Assembly (NCBI GenBank): GCA_028023455.1 | Contig: JAQFVV010000158.1 | Location: 2,232,001 to 2,296,000, forward strand | Reading direction: 5' to 3' | From: Epiperipatus broadwayi | Taxonomy: Eukaryota > Onychophora > Udeonychophora > Euonychophora > Peripatidae | Length of the DNA stretch: 64,000 nt | Shown: piece after piece, positions 47,661-60,839 of the stretch | Layout of the letters: each line of letters begins with the position of its first letter | Numbering within the stretch: position 1 is the stretch's first letter | Program-made: the position numbers and the translations under genes | The notes under the pieces: model-generated | Database searches by the model: none | What the model was told of the DNA's origin: nothing | Seen by the model: the letters and a program-made list of their open reading frames with translations, nothing else

Positions 47661-49639
47661 TTCATTAATATTGTATTATCTGAGGATAAAATGGTTACAT
47701 TCTTATTAAAAAAAGTATACTATAATACAGTTTATTCATTGTAGAATAAACAATATTAGGTTTTGACTATAGAATTAAAATATGATTAAGGTACTTATTC
47801 ATTTTCATTCAGTATCCTTCCAAGATAACAAACTAAAGAAAATTCTCATTATTAGCAGCTACAAAAGCCAAAAAAAAAAAAAAAAACAAAGAGGAAAGTT
47901 TCATTTAGTATAATAGATAATCAAAATCCTTTTTGATCACATAAAAGAAAAAAGTATATTAATATTACATTTTACAATGGGTATATTAGCTAAAATATAT
48001 TCACTTAATTTTGGATTAAAATTCTTAGGAACACTTATTTTTCTGGTATAAAAATACAATCAACATAATTAATATTTTAATTTGTGAAGCGCCAATAGTT
48101 GAAAATTAAAATAAATCAAGATATTGCAAATCTCTAGCTGTCAGTTATGTATTGTAACAAGCGCTAAGATTTGCAGTATCTCAATTTATTTCAGTAATCA
48201 ATATAATTGTAAATTATTTTGGGGAAAAATGATTTTGTGGATTATGAAATTAATAATCAACTTTATATTATTAAAGATTACTAAACATGTTAAAATATTT
48301 ATTTTCTCAATTTTACATCAATAATCCCGTAATTTGTTTCTGACATATTCAAGATGAAGGCAGCTTTTACTGCAAAGGTAAAAAAAATACAGTATTGAAA
48401 AAAAAAAAAAAAAGAGAAAGATTTAATCATTTACCTTATTAAAACTATAGCAAATAATCATATATTATATTTATCTATTTTTTTTAAATTTTGACTGCAT
48501 TTATGTAAAACAAATTCACAAACTATTGCTTTTTAAAAAATTAACAGTGCTGCAAAAAAAAAAAAAAAAAAAAATCTAAATTTTATTAATTAAATGTTAC
48601 AAAAATCAAAAGCTTTATTAATAGAACTTAAAATATATCATTTTTTAAAAATGTACATTTTTTTTTCTTTTTCTACATACTTTATTTTAATTTAGTGAAT
48701 ACTAATTCAGAGATAATGAAGGACTATCAATCAAAAAAATTGGAATTTTATATTTAAAAAAAAAAAAATTACTAAAATGTTTTTATACAACATATTTCCC
48801 CACACATTAGTATTTTTTAAATTTTTTATCAATATAGTTTATTACAATCTTCTAAAACACAGCGCTTGTACATTTGATCAAATATTACATAATTTAACGT
48901 CATTTAATATTGGCACAAAATAAATTTAAAAATTTTAGAAGTGCTAATAAGATTAATAAAAATAAAAAATGGGTTTAAAGTGAATGATTTATAAATTCAT
49001 ACTCTCATTTCTAGCTTAAGATTGGCTTATATAATTATATTTGAGTTCGGGAATTAAAATGGATGCTCTTATTTCCTTAAAGTCTCTATCTTGTTTCTGG
49101 GGGCAAGAGTATCCTTTCAGATTGAACAACTTTGTTTAATGGTACTTGTGAGAAAAGGATGATTATTTTCTATAGTTTATCGAAATAATATGATTAGTAA
49201 AATGTTTATTCATTAATTATCTATTATTTTTTCAATTTCAAGATTTATTTTTTCCAATGAGATTTTTTTCATATTTTGAATTTAATGTAACAAAATTAAA
49301 TTTTTCCTATAGGAATTAATTATAATTCTTTATTTTTTATATGAGATTTTTGATTTATGAAAACAATTTGGGAACCAATTGAGCTTGTTGTTCAGGATAA
49401 ATATGGACTTTTTTTTTTATGCAGAGCTATTTTTTTTATTACAAAAATCAATAGATAGTTTATTTATTTATGAAAATGCAGTCTAATTTAATAAAAATTA
49501 AATCAAAAAATGTAGTACATAATTGATTACTGAAGTTTTAATCATAAAAGTGAAAATAATTTTTTTTTTGCTAACGTTGCTTGGATGTAAAGAAGGCATT
49601 TTTGGTTATGGAAAATTAATTTCTATTGATATAAGAATA
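47661..49639. other. AT-rich DNA, no gene recognised
   Basis: Several long A runs (for example 48554-48573) and one 66-codon frame at 48124-48324 without a motif. Nothing else visible. Confidence 0.5.
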
Positions 49640-50560
49640 TAGTGAACATCTGCAATATTTTATTCTAAGCCTCTCCAATAGAATACATATTATTTTAGAA
49701 AGCTGCAAGTGTACTGAACATTTCACACACATATATAAAACACAGACATTTTTTTGTTTATAGTATGCATAAATAAATTATAAGGTATTTATTAATAATA
49801 AATCAATGAAGCACATTTACATATATATTTACTACACGTGCTCATTCATTCAAAAAATAGAAAAATGAATAGCAAAGTGTTCGACTTTTATCACAATTAA
49901 ATTCATTGTGGATAATTTTCTTTTTTTTCATTAAGATTTTTTCCTCTATAGAAATGCTTAGCAGTGTTGTTATCAACATATTACAGACTCTCTAAATGTT
50001 TTGATAATTTAAAATCCATATCAATATTAGAATCTATATAGTTACTTTTACTCGACAATATCTTTTTTAATTTCCTAGTTAAACTTCTGTAAGCTTAAGC
50101 TTTCTGACACAATTCAAGAACATTATACAATATTCAGCTACTATTAACTAAATCACTAGTTTTCATTTTATCACTTGAGAAAAATAAACTTTACAAATTT
50201 TTTTAAATTTTATAGCTTTATATTTAGAAAACATTTTATTACACAAAATATTTTATTATATTAAAATTCAGAAAGAATAAAAAGGCAAATCATAAAATAT
50301 GCTTTCATAAAACCTGAATACATGTTATTAATAAACATAAATATGTCCATCACTTTAAGATGGATAAATAGCTGTAGTTGTATTGTAAAATTTATTAAAT
50401 TTATGAATTTTAAAGTTTCTATTTTTTTATTTACTTAATTTTGTTTAGCAAATTTACATTTTTATTTTTGGATAGCATACAACTGAACTAATGTACCACA
50501 ACATTTTTATGATATTAAATAAATTGTGTTGTATTATAGAACATATATATTCTTTTAGTT
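49640..50560. repeat. Dispersed repeat family, most continuous copy
   Basis: The copy begins near GCAATATTTTATTCTAAGCC and continues through CACAGACA, TAATAATAAATCAATGAAGCACAT, AGCTTTCTGACA, TAGTTTTCATTTTATCACTT, TTAGAAAACATTTTATT and ATTAATAAACAT. It ends with a GGATAGCATACAA segment near 50475. These blocks are scattered over 16520-18900 in the first copy, which holds extra internal sequence, and are partly present at 26370-27230. Length is about 0.9 kb, non-coding. Confidence 0.6.
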
Positions 50561-53439
50561 TATTTTTAGTGCACCTTAATTTTGTTTAATTAAAGTTTAT
50601 TTTTAATTATGTGCTAAAAGAAATCAATATTTATGAAAAAACTTTTTTTTGCCATCAGCTTGTCAGAAATCCTATTATATACTACAAAATAAAGATATTA
50701 AGTGAAAATGAGGTATAACATATTTATTAATTATAACTGCATTTTATTATAATATATCGTCTAAGTTTATTTTTATTACATAATGAATAAATCTTATAAA
50801 GTTCTTTTTTCCTCTTGAAGTAAATATCACCATTTTATCTTAAGAGGATGTTTTAATTTCACGATATCAGTTACAAGATACCATCATTTAAATAAATGGT
50901 GAATATTTTTAAAAATAAAATTTCAAAATTTTTTTTTTCAAGCTCTCTAAAGTAAAATCTCTTTATACAAAGGCAAGATTGAACATTATTATGATCATGT
51001 TATCTATTTAAATTTCTCATTTTTAATTATTTTTATCATTTACCAAACATGCTAATATTAAGTATTTCAAATTCTTTTCTCTTCAAGTAATTCATTTTGT
51101 GCAAATACTTATGCCTATTGTTGCAATGTATAAAATGGGAAATTTTAAAACAATATAAATTGAATGAAACCAATGATTTATTTGCCCATCTTCAAAGTTC
51201 ATTATCTGTAACAATAAAAATGAATAATTTCCTAATTAAATTCTTAAGCATGCAATATGATTTAAATTACTTATGGAATCACTAAAAAAATTACACAACT
51301 TTAAAAATGATAATGATTTTGACACATATCCACCATTACCAAATGAAATAACAACTTAACAATAAATCTATAAATATGTTGTTAATTTTTAATTTTTTTC
51401 TTTCAAAATTATTATTGTATATAAAATTAGTATGAAATAGATTGCATAGTGAATACTCAATATTAAATATAAGATAACTACAAAATAAAATTAGTACATA
51501 ATTATAAATGGCTAAACAATACAACTGTTAAATAAAGTGACTATTAAGCTTAATTTGATAAAGCAGACAACTGGAAGAATATCACATATTTATACAAGTA
51601 TACAATCTATCATTATTACTATTATATATATATCTTAATAATAGCAATGCATAAAGACATTTCTTTTTTGATTTCAACAAGAGAATTATCACTTAGTATA
51701 TTTCTTTATTTTATTTGTTTATTTAATTTATTTTAATTATTTAATTATACATATATATACCAAACTGAGGATAGGAAGGTTTATAACCATAAATATGTCT
51801 GTTATTTTAATTAAATAAAAGATTTAACTTCTTATTATGATCGAAGTTTTGCATTAAACATTATAATCACAAACAAATAGATTAAAATTAATAATTTATT
51901 TAAGGAGAAAAACCTAAACTATTTAATGAAAGTTATGACAATTTAATTTCACTAAATACTTTACAACAGTTTTAAGATAGATGAAATAAACAATAATGTT
52001 TTAAAACCAATTTATATTAATAATTAAATTCATATTTCACATACACATATATAAATGAACAAAACTAGCCATCCTATAAAATTAAATCTACTAGGTAACA
52101 TTTTATTTTGATATTATTCATTTTGTCAATAGGATAAAATATTCAAAATATTATATTAAAGAGAAAGTTTGCATATTTAAAATGTTTGGGTATGGGGCAA
52201 ATATAAAATACATAATAATAATATACATTTATGAAGATTCATCTTAAGAATAGTAGGCAAAGTAATCCAGATAGGCAAACTTTACTTATATATAAATAAA
52301 TATTGATACTGTTCTTAAGGTATGGCATGAATAACAGTTACCATTTAATTATATATAAAAATAAATGTTGATAATGATTTTAATAAATCAGACTTTAAAT
52401 ATGCATTTTCTTTAAATAACAACATAATGTTAATAGAAGATATTCAAACCCTTGTATCTTAAAAAGTCATAATAATTAATATGTAAATTCTACATTTTAT
52501 AAACTATCAAGATTGAATTATGTTATAAATCACTGATAGTTAAGGATAAGAAAAATGCAACTAATTAGATCATAATCAAATATTATTTGAGTTGGAATCA
52601 TGCATAATCCTATTTGTAAAAACTAAGATTATTTGGTATTGTAATTTAATTATATCACATGATAACTGTGTTCTATTTTATATAGTTATTTCTGTAGACA
52701 TAATTGAAAATATGAACAAAAATTTTGCATTCTTTGTGTAATAATGTTTAACAATATATCACAACTATCCATTTATACACAAACATTCAAGTCTGAACTA
52801 ATGTTATTAATTAAGATCAAAGTTTTATTAACAGTTTATGTTTTAATTTTATAAGAGCCAAGAATTGAAAAAACAACAACAACAAAACGAACATTATCAT
52901 CAATGAACTGATGAAGAGTAATGTAAATAAAATGTTATCAATTATTTATTAAACAAATATCCATTACTTTTAAGAAATTAGACAAGTAAACTATGATGAC
53001 ATTATTTTCTTGTATAGAATTATTAAGCATTTTCTTTTGATTGATTATATGTCTTATTAACAATTGTATTTTCTTTCTTTTAAAATCCAATGAAAATTAA
53101 TTAATGATTTATGAAGGAATCATTATTATATTTAGTTATATTACTGTTTTGATGACGGTAATAAATTTTATTGATTAAATTATGTATATTACGTTTTCCT
53201 TTATGAAAGATAATAAATTATATATAATCTATAATGATCTATATTATAAAAAATATTGTCAGGTCATAAATAACCTAATGACATATAATATCAGAATTTA
53301 AAGTCCTACTTATGATTATAAACCTCTTTTTACAATATATATATAATTAAAGTCTATTAAAGAATCAGAAGTACAATTTGAGGGGAAAAAATTTTATGAG
53401 AATATAATGATGAAAAATAAAGAATGCCAAGAATTTCCT
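50561..53439. other. AT-rich DNA, no gene recognised
   Basis: Short frames only (51097-51285 plus, 51336-51524 minus), without motifs. Confidence 0.5.
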
Positions 53440-56166
53440 GCTTGTCAGCCCAAACTACTATCCAATATGATTTTTTATTGAACTACCTAGTATTACAGAT
53501 CACTATCATAAGATGGCTAATTCTTTGAATCGCAAAAACTATCTAGTAATAAATAAAACACTAGATGGACTATGTGGTTAGAAGATGAACAACCAAATGA
53601 TTTGAAAAGTGAACATGTACATTACTACAAAGGTACAAACAATTATGGAAAGCACAAATGGAGTGAGATTAAAAAGAAAAAAACAACATTGTATAGAATA
53701 TATACCGAATTTAATGAAAGTTATCTAATTCAGATTATTCAAGTTCCATGTTCCATTAAGTTTGGAATGTAATAAAGAAAACTTTTATTTAGATGTACAA
53801 AATGCTTTCGATCATACCAAAAAACATTTTAAAATTGTCAGAAAGGATTGTAATGCTAGAATTGAAATTGAATATAAAAATGAAAGTGCAGTGAACAAAT
53901 TTAATTATGGTGATAGAAATGAGATGAGGATACAGACGTGTAGAATTTGCAAAAAATTATATATTATGAATTCCTTCTTTGAAAAAAATCCTAAATAGAA
54001 ATGAACATAAAAGCATGATTGTACAATGGGATTGAATTAATGAAAAATACTTATTCCAAATTGTAATGCTGTTAATAGATTCAATACAGGAAATAATTAT
54101 TGATTAATGAGATATAAGATGCATGTTACTGCAAATCTAGAGAGATAAAAATTATTAATAAAAATAATCTTAATACTTAATATTTCTAATCTTCAGAAAT
54201 ATTACAATAAATCTAAATTAGAACTTGCAAATGGTTTAAAAATATCAGATTTGAAGATATTCATATTTAATTGAGATCAATAAGAAGATAACTGATATTC
54301 TATTAAGAACCCATACAGATAACGTGGTACAAAAAACAGCACACCACCAGTAAATTTTCAAGTGAAACAAGGCAATGTGTGAAAGAAAAAAAATCCTTTA
54401 AAAAGAAATGAATATTTAGAAAAATGAATGATACAAAGAAAAAAAAAGACAATTCAAGAAAACCTTTTAAAAAAATGTCTCAAAAGTATAAAGGTATCTA
54501 TGTACTAAAAAAAAAAAAATAGTTTCAGCAGTAAGAAGAAAATATGGAACTTTAACTAGAAATAGGGATGACATTGTGTACAGAAGAGTTCTAGAAGGAA
54601 TTATATAGTAATTAACAATAAAGAAAATAAAGTTTCCCCTACAACTATTATATCTTCTGAATGGTCAAGCATTTTAAATGAAAAGATAAGAGATATAATT
54701 AGATCTACAAAAAAAAAAAAAGCTCCAAGGAATGTTAGAATTATTATTGATATCTTAAAAGAAGCAGGTGGAAAAAAAAGAGAAATTATTGGCAAAACTA
54801 TATACCAAATGTCTATATGATATTAAAATATTTAATAAAGGTGAAAAAAAATTACAGATTTATCAGTCTCCTTACAATTCTATATAAGATCTTCATCAAG
54901 ATAATTTTGACTAATATAAAGTAAAATTTAGACTTAGTTATCCAAAAAAAAAATGGGTTCAGATGGATTTAAAAATGGGTTTAGCACACTGAATCACATC
55001 CATGTATTGAGATAAGTTATAGAAAAAAAAATCCAATAAATTTTTTTATTTTGAAGATCAAAATAAACTTGCTCTGAAGAAGACTGCAGGTCAGTCGAAA
55101 CGTAGGTGTATATATATGTACAAATAAAGAGTTTTGCTAAAAAGTCTTTGAAGCAGTTTGGATAAATTGTATTTATAGGATATTATGGCAAAAATAAAGA
55201 AAAGTGTGATTTTGGTAATATTTATGAAAATATATTTGAATCTATAAGCATTTCAACAATAATCATTTATTAAAATACCACAGCAGTGGTTAGACTACGT
55301 GGTAGCATTAAAAAGATTAACATTAATAAAAGTGTATCACAAAATGATTTCATGTCTCCAAAAATTTTAAGCAATTTCACAAGAACTATTTTATGGCTTA
55401 AAAAAGGGAGTTGAGGAAATAAAAATATATTGACATTTTTTAAGTCATCAAAAATTTTCTTATGATGTAGTTATTTTTACAAAAATAATGTTTCAAAGTT
55501 TCAGAAAATGTTGCTGGAATTATCAGACGAAAATAAAAAAGTGGCACTAAAGATAAATGCTAAAAAGATTAAAATAATATCACTGGGTTTCACAAAAAGA
55601 AAATAAAGATCAATAATTGTGAATGAAAAAAAATTATGATTACAGATGTGACAGATTGTTAATACAGATGAAAGCACATTAAATAAAATTAATCAGAGAA
55701 TTAAATATAGATAGAATACTTTTGGTAGCAATAAATTAATATTAAAAGGAAATATGCCTATGTGTTTGAAAAAACCAGTTTTTAATATGTGTTTTGTTGA
55801 TTATAACATATAGACTTGAACTTAGATATTTAACAGAACACTTCAGACCACTCAATGAAGTACGGAGAGTTAGGTGTTGGGAATAATAAAAAAATGAAAT
55901 TAGACATAATTGAAAAAATTAAAGAGATTAAAAAAAATCTTGGGCTAGACATATTAATAAAAAAGATAAGAACAGATGAAAATTTGAAGTCTTAAACTGG
56001 ATCTCAATAAATCACAAGAGACTTATAAAATGATGACAATAAGAAAGTTTGTCGGTATGGAGTGAGAAGAGAAACTAAAACTATAGATTAATAAAACTAG
56101 ATTATATATGAAAAAATTTTCATCAGGTAAGCGGATATTAATGGTTAAAAAATGATAATGACAATG
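53440..56166 (+). pseudogene. RTE-type LINE, endonuclease to 3' end, inactivated
   Basis: This is the most complete element in the window (about 2.7 kb). It encodes, in shifting plus frames, an AP-type endonuclease then a reverse transcriptase. Endonuclease: HVHYYKGTNNYGKH near 53615, IIQVP near 53735, DVQNAFDHTKKHFKIV (about 53792-53840) and NKFNYGDRNE (about 53898-53927). The catalytic GDFNA block has become KDCNA. NRFNTGNN-like sequence near 54075 sits where SDH would follow. Polymerase: KAPRNV...LKEAGG (about 54720-54770), SLLTILYKI-like sequence near 54870, and FSTLNHIHVLR near 54980. VSQNDFMSPK (about 55328-55357) corresponds to RQGDxxSPK. Next come LELSDENKKVALKINAKK (about 55515-55568) and a DHSMK...LGVGN stretch near 55850. 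The 3' end near 56110-56166 has TTCATCAGGTAAGC and GATAATGACAATGAC. The YADD-like active site is not readable. A 90-bp insertion at 55057-55146 interrupts it. Confidence 0.85.
55057..55146 (+). mobile_element. 90-bp insertion with CTGAAGA-hairpin-GAAAC motif inside the RTE LINE
   Basis: The insertion is flanked by TTTGAAG at 55050-55056 and 55147-55153, a 7-bp direct repeat consistent with a target duplication. It breaks the RTE reading between the FSTLNHIHVLR region and the following polymerase motifs. Inside, CTGAAGA (55074-55080) is followed by A, a 5-bp stem GACTG (55082-55086) and CAGTC (55092-55096), then GAAAC (55097-55101). A tail carrying AAATAAAGAGTTTTGC follows. The arrangement repeats that of the Penelope-like tail at 29991-30110. 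It is probably a very short 3' fragment of that kind of retroelement or a SINE using its tail. Confidence 0.6.
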
Positions 56167-56639
56167 ACTTATAATGTGATCACTTATTTTAATATCATAT
56201 AGCATTGTTACCATGGTTTATAATTATTTCTTAAATAGTATTATTTTAATGGAAGTTCCAATAACATATAAAACATATGGAATTGATAAAACATATATGT
56301 CAAAACCTACTTAAATATATATAATAAAAATGGTTTATAAAATTGAACACAAATATGAAAGTAAATTAAAAATTAATCATCCAGTCAATGTCTAAAGAAA
56401 ACCAATATCTACATTGTCACTCTATAGTATATCCTTTTGCAACTGAAACTTTTCAGGTAATCATGAAGATATACAGACAATGACATAGTGGTGTACAACA
56501 TTTGAATTAAAATTTTTTTGTAAGTTGTAATATACATATATATGAATGTATATTTATTAAAAGTTTTTTTTTTTTTTTTCACTATTGAATATGTATTTCT
56601 AAGTTAAATAGGTAACAGTATAAAAACGGAACCCTACCA
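56167..56639. other. AT-rich spacer, no gene recognised
   Basis: It contains a 16-base T run near 56563-56579 and otherwise nothing I can assign. Confidence 0.5.
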
Positions 56640-57390
56640 TCTGATGATGCTCTTTTTCACAAAATGCACATCAATATACCGTTTTAACTTACGGCTGACA
56701 GTACAAGGGTTGTTTTTTGAGCCATAACAGGCTGCCTGAGGGCGATATATTCTACAATTACGTAATGAAATACTATGCCCATTGCATTGCGACTGTATTC
56801 ATCAAGTGAGCGCTCTTGAACTCTCGTTATGGTCTGATTTGATGGTAGCTGTATTTGAAAGAGATGAAACTCTGCAAAAATTCAATGTCGGAAATTTTTT
56901 AGAAAGCATAGTGGAATTAGTATTCCATATTAAGAATTGTCATGTCATCACACATGCTTCCCTACCCTTTTGAACAGCACACAACTTGAAAAGGTTCTTC
57001 TTTTCAGGAGAGCTTTTTCCCGATTTCATGCACAAATGCCTGTTTACACGTGAATCCATGCGAGAACTGTCAAATGTCATCTGCAAGTTGTCCGAATTGG
57101 CCGAAGCTGAGTGAATTGCCGGCCAGCCACCCAAATGGATGCACAATATTGTGTTTTCCCAGAAAGAGAAACTCCTGCAAGCGTATCTATGTAGGTCTGT
57201 GTAAGGGAAGTTGTTGGTTCAAATGCTCCAAAATCCTGTTACTTACAGCTTTGACGCTTCCCTGTTATTTTCTTTGCATGTTACTTTTGGCTGCTGTTTT
57301 TTATGCCCCCATAAATGGTGTTTGTTTGTTTTTATTTGTTTTGCTTCGCAACTTATCCAAAGTTTAGTTTCTTTTTGATTCAATAAATTA
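56640..57390. other. Unidentified G+C-richer island with coding-like sequence
   Basis: G+C is visibly near 40 percent, against about a quarter around it. Plus frame 1 is open from about 56746 to 57390 apart from three stops: TGA at 56971, TGA near 57112 and TAA near 57198. It has a protein-like composition with VSALELSLWSDLMVAVFERD near 56805, NFLESIVELVFHIKNC near 56895 and LSNVICKLSELAEAE near 57068. A good 3' splice signal (TTCTTCTTTTCAG, 56994-57006) lies in the middle, and AATAAA occurs near 57382. Open frames also exist in other registers (57050-57367 plus; 56940-57146 minus), so strand and frame are not settled. I do not recognise the protein. Candidates are a decayed host gene or retrocopy, an unknown transposon, or a horizontally acquired piece. 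Confidence 0.4.
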
Positions 57391-57538
57391 TTTTATGGGA
57401 AAGCTTGTTGTTGTTTTTGTTGTTCACATGATTGATTATAAAGTAGGTAGGTAATATTTGATAAGTTTCATTAACAGTTAAAGTAGATAATATTTTATTA
57501 TATCAAAAAAAAAAAAAAAAAGAAGTGTTTAAGAGTTG

Positions 57539-57540
<2 letters not shown>

Positions 57541-57602
<62 letters not shown>
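57541..57602. repeat. (AAT)n microsatellite
   Basis: About 20 uninterrupted AAT units, 50 bp before an RTE 3' end fragment. Confidence 0.95.
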
Positions 57603-57603
<1 letters not shown>

Positions 57604-57648
57604 GAACAGTGTGGTAATATAATAAAATGTTCAAATAGAGCTAGAATG

Positions 57649-57790
57649 AGATCATGTGAGATAAATGATGAAATAAAGAAGTGAGCTGGAGTGATGTGAA
57701 GAAGAAAACTTAACAGATTGGAGAAGGATTAAATTGGAGAGATGTTCATCCTGCAGTGAATCAATAAGGATTGAAAATGATGATGATGAT
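57649..57790 (+). mobile_element. RTE-type LINE 3' end fragment
   Basis: The translation INDEIKK followed by a WxGVMWRRKLNRLEKD-like stretch corresponds to the family's last codons (a DEIxKVAGxxWxxxAxxRxxW pattern). ATGTTCATCCTGCAGTGAAT follows, then AAAATGATGATGATGAT. It is the third RTE 3' end in the window and ends in the typical ATG/GAT repeat. It is severely 5' truncated (about 140 bp), as is common for target-primed insertions. Confidence 0.7.
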
Positions 57791-58128
57791 CACTGCTTCA
57801 CCAGCCATTTGATTATTTATCTCAATAGCTCTTTGTTCTTTTTTAATAAACAGATTTTAATAACAGATTATAAACATATTCTGAATATATGACAAAGTTC
57901 TTATTTCTCTCGTAATTTTTATTATAATAGAATTACGAAATAATGCAAATATACTTTACATTTCTAGTTACCACAAATATATAATTAAAAAAAAGAAAAA
58001 GTGGGATCAATATTTAAAAAAGTTTAATATTTAATTCATGAATTATCATCATGTGATGTTTTTTGGATTACCCACAGCTTCTACAGCATATTACAAGTGC
58101 AATTTTTATTTGTTTTCCTTTAATGTTT

Positions 58129-58265
58129 GTCTATTGTAAGATCTAGTAATCAATAGAGAAAAGATAGTAGTGCTTATTAAAACATATGGGCAGGCAAACA
58201 TCAGATACTGATTTAATAGGCACTACTATCTAGTATCTACTGATTATTCCAGGTTCATAATAGAC
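58129..58265. repeat. 137-bp palindromic element
   Basis: The left arm from GTCTATTGTAAG (58129) to about 58185 is the imperfect reverse complement of about 58203-58265 (ending AATAGAC). AGATAGTAGTGCxTATTAAA is the best-preserved paired block. A similar single block (TTATTAATAAGCACTATTATCT) occurs at 5780-5802, which suggests a dispersed hairpin family. Confidence 0.6.
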
Positions 58266-60839
58266 ATTGATAAAATAGAAAAGATAGTTTACTTTGCAAA
58301 ATAACTTCCATTATGCACACTCAGATTTTGTTGACTTTTTCTACTTTATTACTAAATGCCATCAAATCAAAGTTGATTTCTACCAATTATATGAAAAGCA
58401 TTTCCCCCCCAGAAAAACCTATCATTTGTTTAATTTTTCACACTCCTCAATGTTAATCGTTATTGTAAATGAATTCTATCCATCTTATTGCTGGTCAACT
58501 GTAATTTCTTCCACTATTAACCATACTGAACATTAAATACTTTTTTAATGAATTAAGCTGCCCCATTATATATGACAATTTCAATTTTATGATTTTTATC
58601 TAACATGATTGAATATCCACTTGTTCACTTTTTTAACCAAATACAATATTCTTACAAGCTTTACCAGAACCACAATTCAGAAATATTGATACTGCCCTCT
58701 TTATTCATTTTTATATTCATAAAAAGAAACAAAAAAATATTCTAATTTGATTTACAACTCTATAACTAAAGATCTTTTTCACACTTTTCAGTTTATCTTT
58801 TGTTAAATATTTAGTTGTTGATGAATGATCCACATAGACAAAAATTGTCAATGCTTTCTAAGACTTTAACATCAATTATAATATCATCTGTTGCCTCATC
58901 AGAATCTTTACCCTCTTCATATTTAGACATAATCTCGGATTTTGAATTCATTTGCACAATGTAAAAATATTGAATATATCAGCAATAAATTACAAATCAA
59001 AATAAATAATTTGTGTAAACCCATTTGTACTAAAGAGCAATTTTAGTAGTAACATGCAATTAAAGATTTAACAAATTTTCTGATAATAAAAAAAGGTGGA
59101 AATAGCAAGGTAAAGGAATTACTTTATTAAAAAATTATAAGTGTTGTTAATGAATGTAATGTAAACAATGTAATTTTTCAGTTCTAATACAATCTCATTA
59201 TTTTTGATGAAACTCTAATTATAAAAGTCGCTAATGCGCTAGAGGAAGCAAAAATAGTTATTTTGCACATAACCTAGATCCAAATCTAGGCCAAATTAAC
59301 ATTAATTTTTTTCTTTTGACTTAATATCGTCATAATCAGGCTAGTTTACTATCAAGTTATAATAGTTTCAGTTAAAGAGTAAATGAGAATAGAAAAAAAA
59401 CAAACAAACTGGATGTATATTGCTTCTTCATTATTGCACTGAGAGGTGTTGGAAAGGTTTTTGTCCTGAAATGGACTCCTCGTACACAAATGCATTAAAT
59501 AATATGGCATAGAGTTTCTTATGGAATATCAAATTAACTAACTTTAATATCACATAAATTAATTATTTTCAAACATCACAACTTTTATTCTTATTTGTAT
59601 TCACAAATTATTTTCTTTAATGAATTAGTAGTCTCAATAAAAAGAATTTACAATCGACTGCACGACGCATATGCATTTACATTCCAGTAATTATTCAAAT
59701 ATGAGTGTACAACACACACACACACATTTAAAGACGATTAAAATCTAATAGTATTTTTTCCTTTTAAATTTCTGCCATAACTTTTTCACTAGAAGCTAAA
59801 ATCTTTTTGAAATTCACAAAGATTTTATTTTTCAGATATCTGTTAATAATTTAGTAAGACTTAAAATGTCAAACAAGAAAAGAAATTTTCCTTTTTACAA
59901 TGCACATTAAAAATTAATTTAATAATCTCATTAACATTTTTCTTTTGGTAAATTTACATGTCAATTTAAATTTACAAGAATAACTTTGAAACATATTGGA
60001 TTTTGTTGAATATTTTAAAAAACATAAGTGAGCATGGACGTATTTATGAACACACACCGTGTATCAAATATAAAGCTTTAATGCGTTTTGCAGTTATTGA
60101 GATCTCTTAAAAAAATTTGCCAGCTCTGCTTCTCTCTCCACTCTGACAATTCTACTTTATTTCTTGCTAGATGAGATCAAGTTGGAAACAGACTTTATGC
60201 AATTAATATAAAATAATCTGATTGACAACAAGTTATCTAATCTTAAGTAGGCAGCATTTCTAGATTTCCCTTTTAAATTTAATGATGGAAAATATATATA
60301 TGAACATTATGTGCATTCAAAACAATATTACTTCCTCATTATCATTCTTAAAATAATTTGTAATATTATTGTATTGTCCAAGATACTTTGGATTGCCCAG
60401 TTATCACTACAGAAAATCGAGGCTCATGAAATCACTTGTGTAATCTATTATATTTTGATTATAGATTTGGCTAATAGAAGGAAATATATATATATATTAA
60501 AAAAAAAAAAAAAGTTTGCACTGTAGCAAAGATATAGAAAAAAGTTTTTTTTTCAACTGATGTTATTAGTGGAGTTAAGTTGCAAAGAAGTTAAATCGTA
60601 AGTAATTTTATTTTTTTGCTTTATTTAAAATATTATATATACAATAATATTTAATAAATAAAAGAAGTTTATGCTAAAGTTTTTATACATGTTTTGAGAT
60701 TGTATGCATGCAACTATCATATTGAATATTTTTTTTAAGAACAATAAAAATATTTATTTAGATATATCTAAAACATCCATTTCGCTGTGCATTCTTGTAA
60801 TAATTATAAACATATTGATAACCGCATTGAGAAATTTTT
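58266..60839. other. AT-rich DNA, no gene recognised
   Basis: Frames at 58294-58536 and 60311-60526 show no motif. A short CA run lies at 59711-59726. Nothing else visible. Confidence 0.5.

Noticed and set aside
56940-57146. 68-codon minus-strand frame in the G+C-rich island
   Set aside because: Its strand conflicts with the longer plus-frame reading and it has no motif. It is kept only as part of the unresolved island.
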